Shown here: positions 12,641 through 24,900 of the stretch, in pieces
Layout: each line of letters starts with the position of its first letter
Position numbering within the stretch: the first letter of the stretch is position 1
The notes under the pieces: generated by a model
What the model saw: only the letters and a program-made list of their open reading frames with translations
Told to the model about the DNA's origin: nothing
Databases searched by the model: none
DNA from: Acestrorhynchus altus
Taxonomy: Eukaryota; Chordata; Actinopteri; Characiformes; Acestrorhynchidae
Assembly: GCA_034509495.1 (NCBI GenBank)
Contig: CM067508.1
Span: 25,174,152 to 25,238,151, forward strand
Direction of reading: 5' to 3'
Length of the DNA stretch: 64,000 nt
Made by a program: the position numbers and the translations under genes

Positions 12641-15600
12641 CTTGCTGCTCAGGCAGCTTGGAGCTAGACCATTGTAGCTGATAAACAGAAATACAAAAGA
12701 GTTGCTTTCCCATTCAAACTCTTTGTTAGATGTCTTCTCTGACACTGTGGCTAAACATCTCTCTCTTTCTCTCTGAGTTCATATGGAGGGCATCACTAAC
12801 ACTGTTCATTGAGTAAATACTTCATCTAAACAATGAGGAGCTCTAGCTAACAATGCAGCTGCCAACAGGATCAATTCAACACTGGACAGAAATCAATATA
12901 CGCATGCACGTCTCACTGGAAACCCACAGGCCTTTTAGTTCAATCTGTGTGTGGATGGGGTGGTGAGGACTATTACGTATTTGGGCTGTATCGATTTGTT
13001 TCCTCAAGACCCCTGCTGGTGTAAAAGGGGTGGAGAGGGGTCCTTTAATACATTTTTCTCTTGCTGTTTCTCATTCCTAGGCAAGCAGATGGTGAACACG
13101 GTGCCTGTGACTAGTAAGCTCCGGTGTATAAGTGTTTGGTTCAATAAAGTACCCTAAATGGGTAAAATGGTCTAAATAGTAGATTATGGATATATTATGA
13201 GTTGTACTGGTTTGTACATTGTATTGGTAATATAGTTCAGCTTAACTCTAAGTGGTAACCAGAGGGTCTAGAAGACTGGTGGAGGCTTTTGGCTTTGTCC
13301 TTCAGACTCATTAAAATCTGCCCCGGGGATAGCTGCGATACATACATGTCCACATTAGTAAACTGTCATGAATTTGGAGCTTTCAGAGCACTGCATAAAA
13401 ATGCCTTTTTCTTGGATGCACTGATTTGTTTCTTATTACAAACAATAACACCAGATCGAAATGTACAGATATTCAGTTTACATTTTCTAAGCTTGATAAG
13501 TCTTTGAATGTGAAGCATAATGATATCTCATTCTTCACGTATGAAAATCAATACAACTACAGCATCGACATATCAGGCTGTCACAGAGATCTCCCTTTGC
13601 TCTGCATTAAGGTCAACATATTGCTGATGTTAATGCTTTGTGCAATCTTCTAATCCTGCTGCAAACGGCGTCCAGTTATGTCCTCGAATTCATTTTACAG
13701 GGACAGTGAAGCCTAGTCTAAAGCTGAACTGGCTAGATTACTAGAGAAAGAACTCCAGAGATTGTGCAGCACACACACCCCCAACCAAGACAAAATCAAT
13801 ACACTTACACACAGCCAATGCTTGCTTGGATAGTCATATCTATCCCATCAATTCTAAACACCATAGATTTGTGTGAATAATGTATACACAGTTAATAAAA
13901 TACCAATATTTGACATGATTGTGTTCTGAATGTGACATTTGCAAATGCCTTTAAAGTGTATGTCACTGCCCAGAGATTACGTGTGTCCATGTTTCATATA
14001 TTGGGTTAGATTTACAGGGTTATATACAAATAAAACTCTTGAAATATACATCCTTTGGTATCCACAAAAAGACAGCAAAGCATATTCTGAATACTTATTT
14101 GCAAGTCTTTGCATTAGAGGCACTTTGGGAGACAGTGTTTTACTGTTTAATATTCATTGAAATATAAAATAGAGACTCGAAATGAGACAGAGGGAGAGAG
14201 ATGGAGAGTTGGGGAGGGGGTCACCTCCGGCCTTGCACCGCCTTTCGCCCAGGACTACCAGGCACAGCAAAGCTCAACTACAAACACTCGCTGCTCTTTT
14301 AGACTACAGGCAGAGATAAGCGATATTATCTGGATGATTTCAAAAGAAACACCCGACTACACTACAGGCTGCTGTTGTCGAGAGTGTGGCCACTGCCAGG
14401 ATGGTACAGTGGCCTGTAAGTGAAAAACAAGGGAACAGACCAAAAAAAAAAACAGCAGCACAATCAGACTCAAACTTTGACCAAACAAATCAAGCAGGTG
14501 ATTTTGTAAGGACCTACCCTTTCACTTTTGAGTTAAAGCAACATCATATCACAATTTTACCAAAAATATCAAAACACCCAATGTCTTAACCTCCGGCTGT
14601 AACAGGGAGAATGGCATCATATCAGTAGTGAGTGAGAATACCACTGCTGCACTCTTCAGCGATGATGCAGCACAAGACCTCTCCCCAGAACTCGTGCTGC
14701 ACAAGCAAAGTGTATTACTGTATCTGTAATAGTACTCTGCTCTCTCAGTCCACATCTTCTTTCCCTTCAGATGGATTCATCTCAGCTTGTCAACAAATGC
14801 ATGTACACAGCTGTCCTTGAAGAATTCTTGAGGCGGTTACTCAACATAAAAGCCTTCATTTTGGAAGTAACGGTAAAGCAGATGTCCCGATGCTTTGTCT
14901 GCGGAGCAGAAGCTTCTGTTAAGACTGACGCGATCACACAATCATCTCAATAGCATTTCATTCAGGCCAGCAGGCAGAGGGCAGACACAAGGCTGAGTGG
15001 CTATAAAGCCTCTATCACCACAGAATGATTGACCTTCAGTAAAGCAGTTATATTTATCCCCGTGAACTGTATGCTTCCAGAGCATGGCTGGACCACTGAC
15101 ACATGAGAGTCAGTGGTTAGTGGTGATGATGCCTTGGGGTGAAATCTCTTGATCTCAGGCGTGTTGAAAAGAAAGTAATTACTGGCACACAGACCCGCCT
15201 CCTTGAGGGTCGTTCAGTAACCTCAAGCCTCAGTGGAGCCTGGAACCATTTCTGTAGAAGTTTTCATTCATATCATTTCTGTTCAGCGCAATGAAAGTCA
15301 GTGCAGGGCGTTACGTTGAGCCACCTCTCTAATATTGAGAAAGGTTCCCCTTGTGCCACAAACCCAGTCAGCCTGGACTCCACAGTAGAAAATGTAGTGT
15401 GGCACCCAAGTCATGAATATCTGCCGGTGGTAGGTTCCCAGCCACTGCATATAAAGACATCCCCTCAAAATGCCTCAGATCATGCCCATTTTCCTGCATG
15501 TGTCTTCAAGAACTGGCTGTTCACTTGCTGCCTAATCTGAATAATCCCCCCACACCCACCCCCCTGACAGGTGCCACTGGAATGAGACTGTTCACTTCAC

Positions 15601-16255
15601 CTGCCTGTGGCTTCAGTGGTAAAGCTGATCACTCCACAGTGACCACGAGGGCAGCTTCTTGCTGCAAACAAATCTGATGTCTGGTTTTATCACTGGTTGC
15701 TGACCACACTTGGACTTGATAAGTAGCCTCTTCTCTCACATCTATCCGATGCCTTCCAAAGACCAAACATCTGCAGTAGCGCCGCTTGCCCAAGCTGTTA
15801 TGGTCTTAGGTACCTGTGAAAATAAAGCTTCACCAAAGATGACTCCCTGGAGCTGAAACAGCATGCGTCATGTGCAGGATAACAGTGGGGCTTTCGACAT
15901 CTCCATCAGAACAGATCTCACAGAAGACACAAGTCAACACAGAAAGACTGAGCAATAGGTGTGTTCCCTGGAGAGCATCCAGACAAGAAAGAGTCCTCAT
16001 GAAAATGCCTAGTATGACAGAATTGTGTGCTTCGACCACTTTCTGCTGTCCAGTGATGCTCGATGCTGTCAGTGCTTTACCTCTCTTGGGCCATTAGGGT
16101 TCTTCACCAGTGGCACAAAGTGCAGGACAGAGGTTCTCCAGAAGCAGGACTGGTCAATGCTGAGTGACTCTGTGGTCCAATAATCATCTCTCCTGACCAC
16201 AACAGGCCTGCCCACAACCTCGTCTAGAGCTGAAAGGAGAGAAAGCACACAGCAG
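12640..16255. other. Intergenic, no reliable gene
   Basis: Several short open frames exist, including one at 14,157-14,423 with a cysteine cluster (CCCRECGHCQDG) that happens to end at a GTAAGT, and one at 15,301-15,540. None has a partner exon or a family match I can defend. A segment near 14,740-14,815 partly resembles one near 36,735-36,830 (shared TCAACAAATGCA and CAGCTGTCC words). Confidence 0.35.
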
Positions 16256-16264
16256 TCAGTGCTC

Positions 16265-16476
16265 TGCCTCCTGCAGCTGCTCCAGCTCGTGTCTGAGCGC
16301 CTCCTGCTGGTCAGCTCTGCGCACTTTTTGCTGCTTCAGGCTCTGGATTCTCCTCCAGCACCACCAGCCCGCACTCCGCCGCGCGGATCTTCTCCCGGGT
16401 GGCCTCTGCTAGCTCTCGCGTCAGCCGCTCCACCTCCGCCCGGTACTGATCCGTCACATCCTCCATCAGCCGCCAT
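16265..16476 (-). pseudogene. BICD1-like N-terminal exon fragment, frame-shifted
   Basis: BICD proteins are coiled-coil dynein-dynactin adaptors. Read on the minus strand, this GC-rich segment starts MAAD (ATG at 16,476), then in a second frame gives EDVTDQYRAEVERLTREL, EATREKIRAAECGL and VVLEE, and in a third frame SLKQQ followed by EALRHELEQLQEA. In that order these match the first about 65 residues of BICD1 (MAAE..., EIERLTKEL, EKIQAAEYGLVVLEE, LKQQ, QELEQLKEA from memory). All three reading frames are needed, so at least two indels break the frame. A stop (TGA at 16,258-16,256) follows the last match and no further BICD exon is seen downstream. It is either a decayed partial copy or an exon damaged by assembly indels. 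GC and CpG content is far above the flanks. Confidence 0.65.
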
Positions 16477-16844
16477 CGCCTCCTGCTTTCGCACCTCCCG
16501 CTCTACACTCCGCCTCGCCAGCACAGATCTGCGGAGGCCCAGAATGGGAGCAGGGTTGGTTACGCGGCAGCTGCTGCAGTCCCCACCCATGTGCAGAAGA
16601 CCATACTACGATTGCTGCCAGTTGGCTTGCAGTCAGCACTCCTGAGCTGCAACCTCTTATCAATCCCAGCATAGGCTAGGAGACGTCAGGGCTAAATACA
16701 AATTAGGAGGCGGGGCTTATCCATATAGGGAAGAAAAACAAAGCAAAACACCCCACTCTGTCTGCATGCAGGAGATGCATAGATGCACAAATCAGGTGGG
16801 TAGTGCGAGACAACACCTGCAATAGAGGAATTGTGTGTGTGGCC

Positions 16845-17000
16845 ATTATTATTATTAGTGTGTGTGTGTATTATTATTATTATTACTATTCTTTAACGCA
16901 GTGATTGTATCTTCATCATTATTAGTGTTATTACCTTGTTATTTGTCTTATCATCATCATCATCATCATCCCAATAATAATAAATAATATTATAATAATA
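16845..17000. repeat. AT-rich simple repeats (ATT/ATC/AAT)
   Basis: Mixed ATT, TCA and AATA trinucleotide-like runs with an embedded short GT tract. Confidence 0.7.
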
Positions 17001-17151
17001 ATATTAATTATCTTATGGCCAACTAGACTAGAGTTAAGGATATTACAGAATCATTAAACAATGTTCTAGAGAAAGTTTAAGTAGAGAGTTTAAAATAATG
17101 GCTTGTACGTTGTTGACTATAACTATAAATAAAATAAAAAGTGTATATATA

Positions 17152-17468
17152 CAGGGTTGGACAATGAAAATGGAGAGCAGTTTCATGACTAAATTGGGCA
17201 GCCTGGTGGCCAATCTTCATTAGTGCACATTGCACCAGTAAGGCAGAGTGTGAAGGTTCAATTAGCAGATGCAGTTTAATGCACACAGCATTATAGTGAC
17301 AGAGTTCAAAAGAGGACAAATTGTTGGTGCACGTCTTGCTGGCACATCTGTGACCATTCCCAAGATGAACTGACGCTGAACTGTCTGCAAAATGGAGGCC
17401 CTAGTACACCATACTAATAAATGATTGACCTAAAAACCAGGTGTTTGAGTTTCATTGTCCAACCCCTG
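17152..17468. mobile_element. Tc1-type MITE with terminal inverted repeats
   Basis: The left end CAGGGTTGGACAATGAAA (from 17,152) is mirrored at the right end by TTTCATTGTCCAACCCCTG (to 17,468), both abutting TA, the Tc1/mariner target site. The 317-bp interior keeps a short transposase relic: GQIVGARLAGTSV near 17,317-17,355 resembles the DNA-binding region of Tc1-like transposases. No full transposase fits, so it is a non-autonomous internally deleted derivative. Confidence 0.85.

Positions 17469-17470
<2 letters not shown>

Positions 17471-17529
<59 letters not shown>
17471..17529. repeat. (TA)n microsatellite
   Basis: Uninterrupted TA tract directly after the MITE, probably expanded from its TA target site. 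Confidence 0.95.
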
Positions 17530-17530
<1 letters not shown>

Positions 17531-17531
<1 letters not shown>

Positions 17532-17584
17532 TGAGCCTATAAGGAGGCTAGATGGATTTCATATATGCCTCCTTATAGGCTCAG
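17531..17584. repeat. Near-perfect hairpin (18-bp arms)
   Basis: CTGAGCCTATAAGGAGGC (17,531-17,548) is the exact reverse complement of GCCTCCTTATAGGCTCAG (17,567-17,584), with an 18-base loop. It abuts the TA tract. No coding role is visible. It could be a tiny MITE or a foldback formed beside the unstable TA tract. Confidence 0.85.
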
Positions 17585-17599
17585 TATGGAGTTAAAACA

Positions 17600-19380
17600 G
17601 AGAGGATGTCCATCTAGTGGATGCTCCTGGTATGTACACTCAGAGTGGCTGAGATAAAACAACTCATACTGGATCATTTCACAAACCAGCGCAATGTAAC
17701 ACTTTATGAATAACCCAGGGTCAAAAGATATTACACATGCTTTTACAATCTGAGGAGATTAAAAACTAGTTAGATCCTACGCAGGAGAACAATCCAGATA
17801 CTCCAAGAATGGACCAGCAGTGGCAAACAGTCATTGGATTGCTGACCTTATCTAACAACTGGTATCTGCTATGTCTGGAGTACAAATGATACGTTTGTTT
17901 GTAAGTGCTTGGGCCCACTATTCAACTGTAGACTTTCCTGATTAGGTTTTACCATGCAATTAATGGGATTCACAAAAACACCTGGGTACAGAAGAAAGGA
18001 GTCAGCTTATGTCTCAGTTCACTCCTTAAGAATGGGATACAGCAGGTGTCAATCAACCAACCTGGATAACGAAACCATAAATCTTGGAAGGATCGGAAAA
18101 AATGCCCCAAAGGCAATAGCAAAGCCTTAGAAATCTCCCTCTACAGGCTCAATTGCTCAAAGGGTGCTTTTACCCAGTAATAGTCTGAGTTGAAGAGTTG
18201 AATATTTACATAAGCAGCATTTCAGTTAACTCTTTTTAGATCATAGATTAGGTCTATGTGAGGTCAGTTAAAGTCCAAACATGTGATGAAATTGAAGAGC
18301 TGAACATTTTTGTAAGTCACTGCTTGCTATACCATGGCATGAATGTACAGATCTAACAGGAGACATAGTGTAAAAAGAACTCATGACTCATGTAATGTAC
18401 TTCCCAGTGTCCCAAGCCTATCCCGCTTTCATGTGACATCAATTTCCACTAAATTCATTTATTGCGATTCATTTGCTAAAGTGAATCACCAGACTGTGTA
18501 GTCAAATGGTATTCTGTAAATTGCCTAATTATCACGCTCTCTTTGAATCAGAAACACTATGATTAATAGAGTGGTGGATGCCAAGTGAGTTTACATGTGT
18601 CTGGTTTGGAAGAACGTCGCAACGACCTTCTTTTATAGTCATTTGTAAACTTTAATTGTTAAATATTGGAATTTTTAATACTTTAACCTTTGGGAAGGAA
18701 GTAAGTATTTTCTTGAACCTTGTCTCACCTTACATGTTTGTGTGGGGTCCATATGGGTCGCTCAGCTACACAGGAACCAGAAAATCCAAGTGGGCTTATA
18801 TGGACAGAAAAGGATTAAACATAGGCTATCAGAATAATAATGATCTACACGGTGGGTCTAGATGGGACCTGTGTGATGTTAATTTGGGCTGAGGCGCGAT
18901 TTAAGAAGCTGGGACATAAAGCCACTCCAGAGCCCCTGCCCACCCGGAACCCACCTAGCCCAGGTTTCACTCATGTGGGCTTACATGACATGCTGGCTAG
19001 ATGAATGATTGAATGAACTCTCTCTTCATAATTGCCAGAAGTACTTTTAAGAGTGAAAGCTAGATGAAGTTAACATTATTTACTGTCTGGATTTTATTCA
19101 TGGTTAGTTTTACCTAAAAAATAATGGAAGACATTCTTCATGTGATTGGTTCCCAGTGTAAGTGTATAAGGAATTGTGTGTGAGGCATCTCAGTAGAACG
19201 TGATTGATTAGCCTAGATTAGATTTAGAGTCTGGGACATTTGTTCTCCACATTTCTTAGAAACCTTCTCTTTATTACGCTACAATATTAAATGCATGCTA
19301 TATATACTGTGAGAATGACGTTTATCCTGTTTTTTTAATGGAGAAAGTTGCTCTAGCCAACAGAGACTTGCACCAGATTG
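17600..19380. other. Intergenic, nothing recognised
   Basis: Short chance frames only. Confidence 0.4.
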
Positions 19381-19384
19381 CTTA

Positions 19385-19660
19385 GACATTACTTTAAGTT
19401 TGGTATTCAGTAGATGAGGTCAGGATGTTGGATGATCACCACCCAGCTCATCTCAGCCATCCCAAAAGTATTGTATGGTGTACCATCATTTCAGTTTCAC
19501 TGTTTCACAGCTCAGACCGGTGCCAATACGTTCATGTTTATCTGCTCTAGAGAGTCCTATTCTATTGACAGTACCTCTCTACAGGCACTAGACAAGCTGT
19601 GTGTGCACATCTGTGACAACAACGGGTACAAGTTAAAGTAATTGTGCACATTAATCAGAT
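19385..19660 (-). repeat. Inverted copy of the TTTGTGGACA repeat family
   Basis: GATGAGGTCAGGATGTTGG, GATGATCACCACCC, AGAGAGTCCTATTCTATTG and CTAGACAAGCTGTGTG occur in the order of the family's second half, as in the copy near 0.6-0.9 kb. The short open frame here is repeat-derived. Confidence 0.6.
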
Positions 19661-20785
19661 GAAATTAATCACAAGGCATCTTTGTATGGAGTACTACTTT
19701 TAAAAGTTGCATATAGCTTTTTAGAATGCATACTATTTCTTCCGAAACAGCAGCACATTCAGCACTTTGATCCCCAGATAAAGTATGCATTTTAGATAAG
19801 TGTACATAGGTGTCATAAATGCCCTTCCCTTTAACTAGATTCAAAGCTTAGGCTACAAATGAGCTAGAGTGGCTCCTCCACTAGGACTATGAAGACATAG
19901 TGTCGACTGGTCACACAAATGGAACAATGTATCAAGGCTGCATGGTGACGTCATCAGGAAGGTCCCACTTCTTGCAGTTGCAATATTAAAACTGTGCATC
20001 ACTTAGCCTTGTACAAGCGTTGTTCGATCTCCTTGTCTTGGAATGTGTAAGTTTGGTTCTGGAACTCCTTGGCTGCTGGTCTAAACAACCCACACAACAG
20101 GGATATCCAGGAATGTGTCTGCCAGACTGCAGCACTCCCTTGGCCTGCCCAATTGCCAGATTTAGTGCCACTTGAGCAGCTTCCTTTATGGGGCCATTTT
20201 AGCAATCTACATGTGTGCAGAATCTACAGGCCCAGCAGCTAATGTGCCACAGGATGTCATATGGAACCTATAAGCTTTTATGCCCAATTGCATTTCATCT
20301 TGTATCCAGACGCGTAGTATTTAACACAAACATTTGTTTGGGACGAAAAATACTATTTCTGTGAAACTTCAAAAATACCCTCCTGTTGAGCAGAAACAGA
20401 ACATCCTAATCCCTTTTCATACCTTTCACAATTTGGAGGTATCTCCTCTAAATCCAAATGTCTTGACAATGTGTCCTTGCCCCCCCCAGATCTCAGAACT
20501 GTTAGATCCTAGAATCAGTCCGTGTAGATTATGCTTCATGTGATTTGTCTACCAGTATCAGTAGCTGATTAGCGGGGCTCTAACTTATCTCTTGTTTGAC
20601 TCCTTGTCCCCGGTCATTGTAACCATCCTTGAGGCCCATCATGCGATACTAGTTCTATTCGTCAATCATAGGTTTCTCGTCGCATGAAGTCATTGTATAT
20701 CTCTTCTTTTCTCAGTGTATAGTATGCTCTGCCATTCTGATCAATAAATGGGATGTCCACGAAGCCCTGAATCAGTTCTCTGTAC
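19661..20785. other. Intergenic with a possible transposase scrap
   Basis: Around 20,095-20,210 the plus strand can be read as ALPWPAQLPDLVPLEQL, vaguely like the WP-SPDL-P-E region of a DDE transposase. This is weak. The rest holds nothing recognised. Confidence 0.3.
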
Positions 20786-20789
20786 TCAC

Positions 20790-21240
20790 TGTCCTCCTCT
20801 TTATTCATGAGGCCCAGGCTATATAGTGTGAAAGGCACTGGAGAAGTCGAAGAAGGTGATTCTCACAGTGTTTCCAGGCTTTTCTGGGTGAGAAAATGCT
20901 CTGAGTACAAGATAGATAACAGCATCATTCACCCCGATGCCAAGCTGGTAGGCAAACTGAAGAGGATCCATGGATGCACTCACCAGAGGTCAGAGATGGG
21001 TAAGGACCAGCCTCTCCAGTAACTGCATCAGATGAGAAGTCAGTGCACCGACCTGTAGCTGCTGGGAGGGTCCTTTGGAACCTTTCGTTTTCAGTACCCC
21101 CCAATTTTTAACTTTTCCCAACTTCAGGCTCATGTTGTACATGTGTTCAATGACCCAGCAGAGCTGATCTGCACAGGACTTGAGGAATCTAGTGCTGATG
21201 CCATCCAAACCTACAACTTGTCTTGACCCCTCCCTCCTGG
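20790..21240 (-). mobile_element. LINE reverse transcriptase fragment (L2/CR1-like)
   Basis: On the minus strand, 21,208-20,990 encodes DGISTRFLKSCADQLC, VIEHMYNMSLKLGKV and VGALTSHLMQLLERLVLTHL, the conserved block before the palm of non-LTR reverse transcriptases. Further downstream, with small frame breaks, come a FAYQLGIGV-like segment and VRITFFDFSSAF, which holds the catalytic Asp of RT motif A. Flanking motifs are missing, so it is an internal, dead fragment. It may belong to the same clade as the copy at 39.45-40.2 kb. Confidence 0.8.
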
Positions 21241-21584
21241 TTTTAAATCAAATCAATCAAGTTTTACATCACATTACACAGGTAGAGTCTCAGTGGTAAA
21301 CAGATTGCATAAACTGGAGATGGAAAAATAAAGATAAAGAATATACCTATATGTAATATAAATAGACTATATACACATTAACTCTATATACATACATTAT
21401 TGCACTGAAACACTTTGTCAGTCTTGCTGTAAATTGGATAATAAATGGAGCTTTCATTGTGCTCTTTAGTCTGAGGAGTGAGAGAGAAAAGAGAAGCGAG
21501 AGAAGACACAGAGAGATATGGATGGAGATATGTTTGTAACATATATGTAATATCCATGTGTAGGAATAGGTGTATGTGTGCCTG

Positions 21585-21585
<1 letters not shown>

Positions 21586-21639
<54 letters not shown>
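21586..21639. repeat. (GT)n microsatellite
   Basis: Uninterrupted GT tract about 280 bp upstream of the predicted transporter start codon. Confidence 0.97.
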
Positions 21640-21642
<3 letters not shown>

Positions 21643-21919
21643 GCGTGGGTGTGTAAGACAGTGCTCTACTCTATCAGCACGAGGATTTAGTCAGCTGCTC
21701 TTTAGCTCTGCTGAATTGAGTTCACATGATCAGCTGATAGGTCCCATTGCACTTACAATCAGTTTCAGCAGCAGCATTCATCACCGCCTCTTTTTTGCTC
21801 TCTCCTCAAACGTCCTCTAGCCTATTTGAACTCATTTGTTCTCTCACTTTACCAGTCTTTTAAGGTCTGTCTTCCACATTGTTCACTACTGTTTTCTTTG
21901 AGGACACACAGAACTACTC

Positions 21920-24900
21920 ATGACTCCAGAAAAGGACAGCAATGGAATGGACAACTATGCATTTGCTGTGAGTATGGTTACATTTATGGTAATACTTTGA
22001 AGATCCTGTGAGCTAGAGGAAGAAAACTTGGTTCTAGACGTGATCTTTAACCTGAAGGGTTTTCATGAGGAGAACTTTGGACATGTTCTAACAAACCACT
22101 ACTTTTTTGTATGAATGTATGAGTTTACTGTGTACTGCCCAGATAATTAGCTTTTTAATTCTAATATTCTAAGTCCTGGCAAAGTACTTTACATGTGTTA
22201 CAATGTGTAGAAACCTGTACAGTTAGTGAAGTTAATTCTCATAAGGGTAAGAGATGTTCCTTGTTTATGTTTGTCAGTTGGGACCATTTTCTTGATCCAT
22301 CCTGAGCTAATTTCTCATTCGTGTCAAATATGTTGTCTCTCCAGTTTTGGTATTTCTCAATTTTTAATATAATCTGAATCTAACAGCGTTGGAAAGGTTC
22401 AGGGTGAATAGATCAATAGAAATGCTCCAAAATGACATGGAATGTTTACATTGATTTGCACTGAAAGTGAAGAAAGTTCAAATGTTGCCATTTTGGAGAT
22501 ACAAGTTTTTGATCTGACAATGACATCAAAAGCTGTTTCATTGCATGTGGATCATCAATTAGTTCATCCATATTATCCATCTATAGCTATTATAAGCTGT
22601 TTAGATAGTTAGTGCATGAACTGTTAAGTTGGCTGTGTAATGTTTGCTGTTTGTTTATATGAATCCTTTCTATTTCACCTGTGAATCATTTCTGTCCAGT
22701 CTCTGAATCAGTTCTGACTAGTCTGTGAATCATTTCTGTCCAGTCTGTGAATCATTTCTATTCTGCTTTGGTTGTTGTTGTTGTTGTTGTCATGCCAGAG
22801 CTGAATGCACAGGCAATGTATAACTGGTGGAATCTTAGCAGTGTGTTACAAACATACACTTGACACTTTTCACTTTCACTGCCTGGCAAATTGAATCAAA
22901 ACAGAAATGCACCATTCATCATTTTATGGCTTTGGATATAAGATGTTTATCCTAAATAAGGCAAATACAGTTATATAAAATATATCAATTATATTGTACA
23001 TTAAGGTTTGACACCTAATTAATGGATTACTTGTCCATATGTTTAGTTTGCTAGGAAAACATGACTACTTGAAACCTCAAACTATGTGATTCAACTGATC
23101 TAAACTGGAACAGTTCACTGAACTATGAGAATACTTAGTGTCCCAAACTGAGGTTCATCTACAAACACGAGATACTAAAGATGATTTAAATGGTACTTTG
23201 AGGGATATTAAAGAATGTGTAATTGACATACGTGAATGTAACCTCAACATCACTTCTCACATCTCTGTTCTGGTTCAACTTCTGATTATTTCATGGAATT
23301 CAATCAAAGAATCATTAGAGGCACTTTAGCTTTAAAGAGTGTATGATGTTCATTTCTTTGCACTCCAGGTTGATGGTGTGGTAAATCGTTTCTGTGGTCT
23401 GCCTGAGGAACAGGATGCAGATTTGTCAGAAGAGGACAGCAGGAATAAACTAGCTTATTGTGTAACTGATGTACCACCATGGTATCTATGCATCGTCCTG
23501 GGCATACAGGTAAGTGCACACATTTTACTCAAACAGCAACCAACTTACCATGTGCTTCCTTATCGTGAAAGGAAGTAAGCTATTCAGGAAAATAATACAT
23601 GCACTTCAGGACAGTCAAGTCTTCAGTGTATATTTGGCCTTCAGTTAATTTACCATCAGATTTTTTAGGCACAATACAATAGCAGTATTATTTACATTCT
23701 AAAGAAAGCATAGCAAAAAAACTTAATTATTCTGGCTTCTCTGAAATGAATGCAAGAAAATAAAACAATGGTTAATGTTTAAAAACAGATATTTCACTCC
23801 TCATTCACACAAACTACAAGTGAACACAAAACTGCACAACCGGGCCATTTTCAGTTCAGTTATGCATTCAGTCGACAGTATTTTAGCCCCACCTACTCAC
23901 ATTAAGTTTTAAGAAATGTTTCAGGTTGGACTGCTTTTCATGGAGGCACAATACAGCAGCCAATCAGAGTTCATTAATGTTTTATCAGTCAGGTAACAAA
24001 ACACATTCATGGATAAAATAGATAAAAACCCGATAGAAACCACACCAATATATACAGTGACATGTAAAACTTTGGGCAGCCGTGGGCATAATGTTAAAAA
24101 TGACATGTTCCATTTGTATTTTCAACAAACAAAACATAATTTTTTTTCTTTTACATTTTCAAAATAACAAAAAAGGAAATGGGCCCAAGCAAAACACTGG
24201 GCACCCTGCATGGTTAGTGCCTATTAGCACCTCCTTTGGCATGTATGTCAGTTTGTAAACTAATTTTATATTCAACCAAGAATCAGTTTTTGTTTGAAGG
24301 ATTTTCCTTCATTGTTCCTTGCAAAAGTCTTCCAGGTCTGTGAGATTCCTTGGCTGTCTGGCATGCACTTGCTTTTTTGAGGTCTATTCATAGACTTTCA
24401 GTGATGTTCAGATCAGATTGTTCCTTTTGAGATTTGTAGAAAGCATCCTTTTTAACCACAGTTTTATAATTGCTTCAAGAATTTGCTGGAATTTAATTGA
24501 ATCCATTCTTGCCTCTACCTGTGAAATGTTCATGGTTGGAGAAGTGTTCTTTTGTGCCCTTTTTTTCAAAATATACCTTTGCTCATTGCAGCTAAAGAGT
24601 TCTATTTTAAACTTATCGGTCCAGAGGACCAAAATGCACCAGGCTTGTTTAGATGCAATCTTTTGATGCTGAATTTTGTGGTGAAGACATAGAAGAGATT
24701 TTCTTCTGATGACTCTTCCATGAAGGCCATGTTTGCACGGGTGTCAATGAACAGTAGAACAACGTACCACAACTGCAGTGTCTGCTTAATATTCCTGAAG
24801 ATGTTTTGCAATCCAGCAGGGGTTCTGGTTTGCCTTTATAGCAATCCTACAAGACGTCATCTTGACCTCTGACATTCCTGTTAAATGTCACTTCTTAATT

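Noticed and set aside
14157..14423. 88-codon frame with a cysteine cluster ending at a GTAAGT, like a von Willebrand C-type exon
   Set aside because: The cysteine spacing is only loosely similar, there is no partner exon, and the upstream half looks random.
16259..16645. 128-codon plus-strand frame in the GC-rich island
   Set aside because: It is the antisense shadow of the BICD1-like minus-strand sequence; GC-rich DNA keeps frames open.
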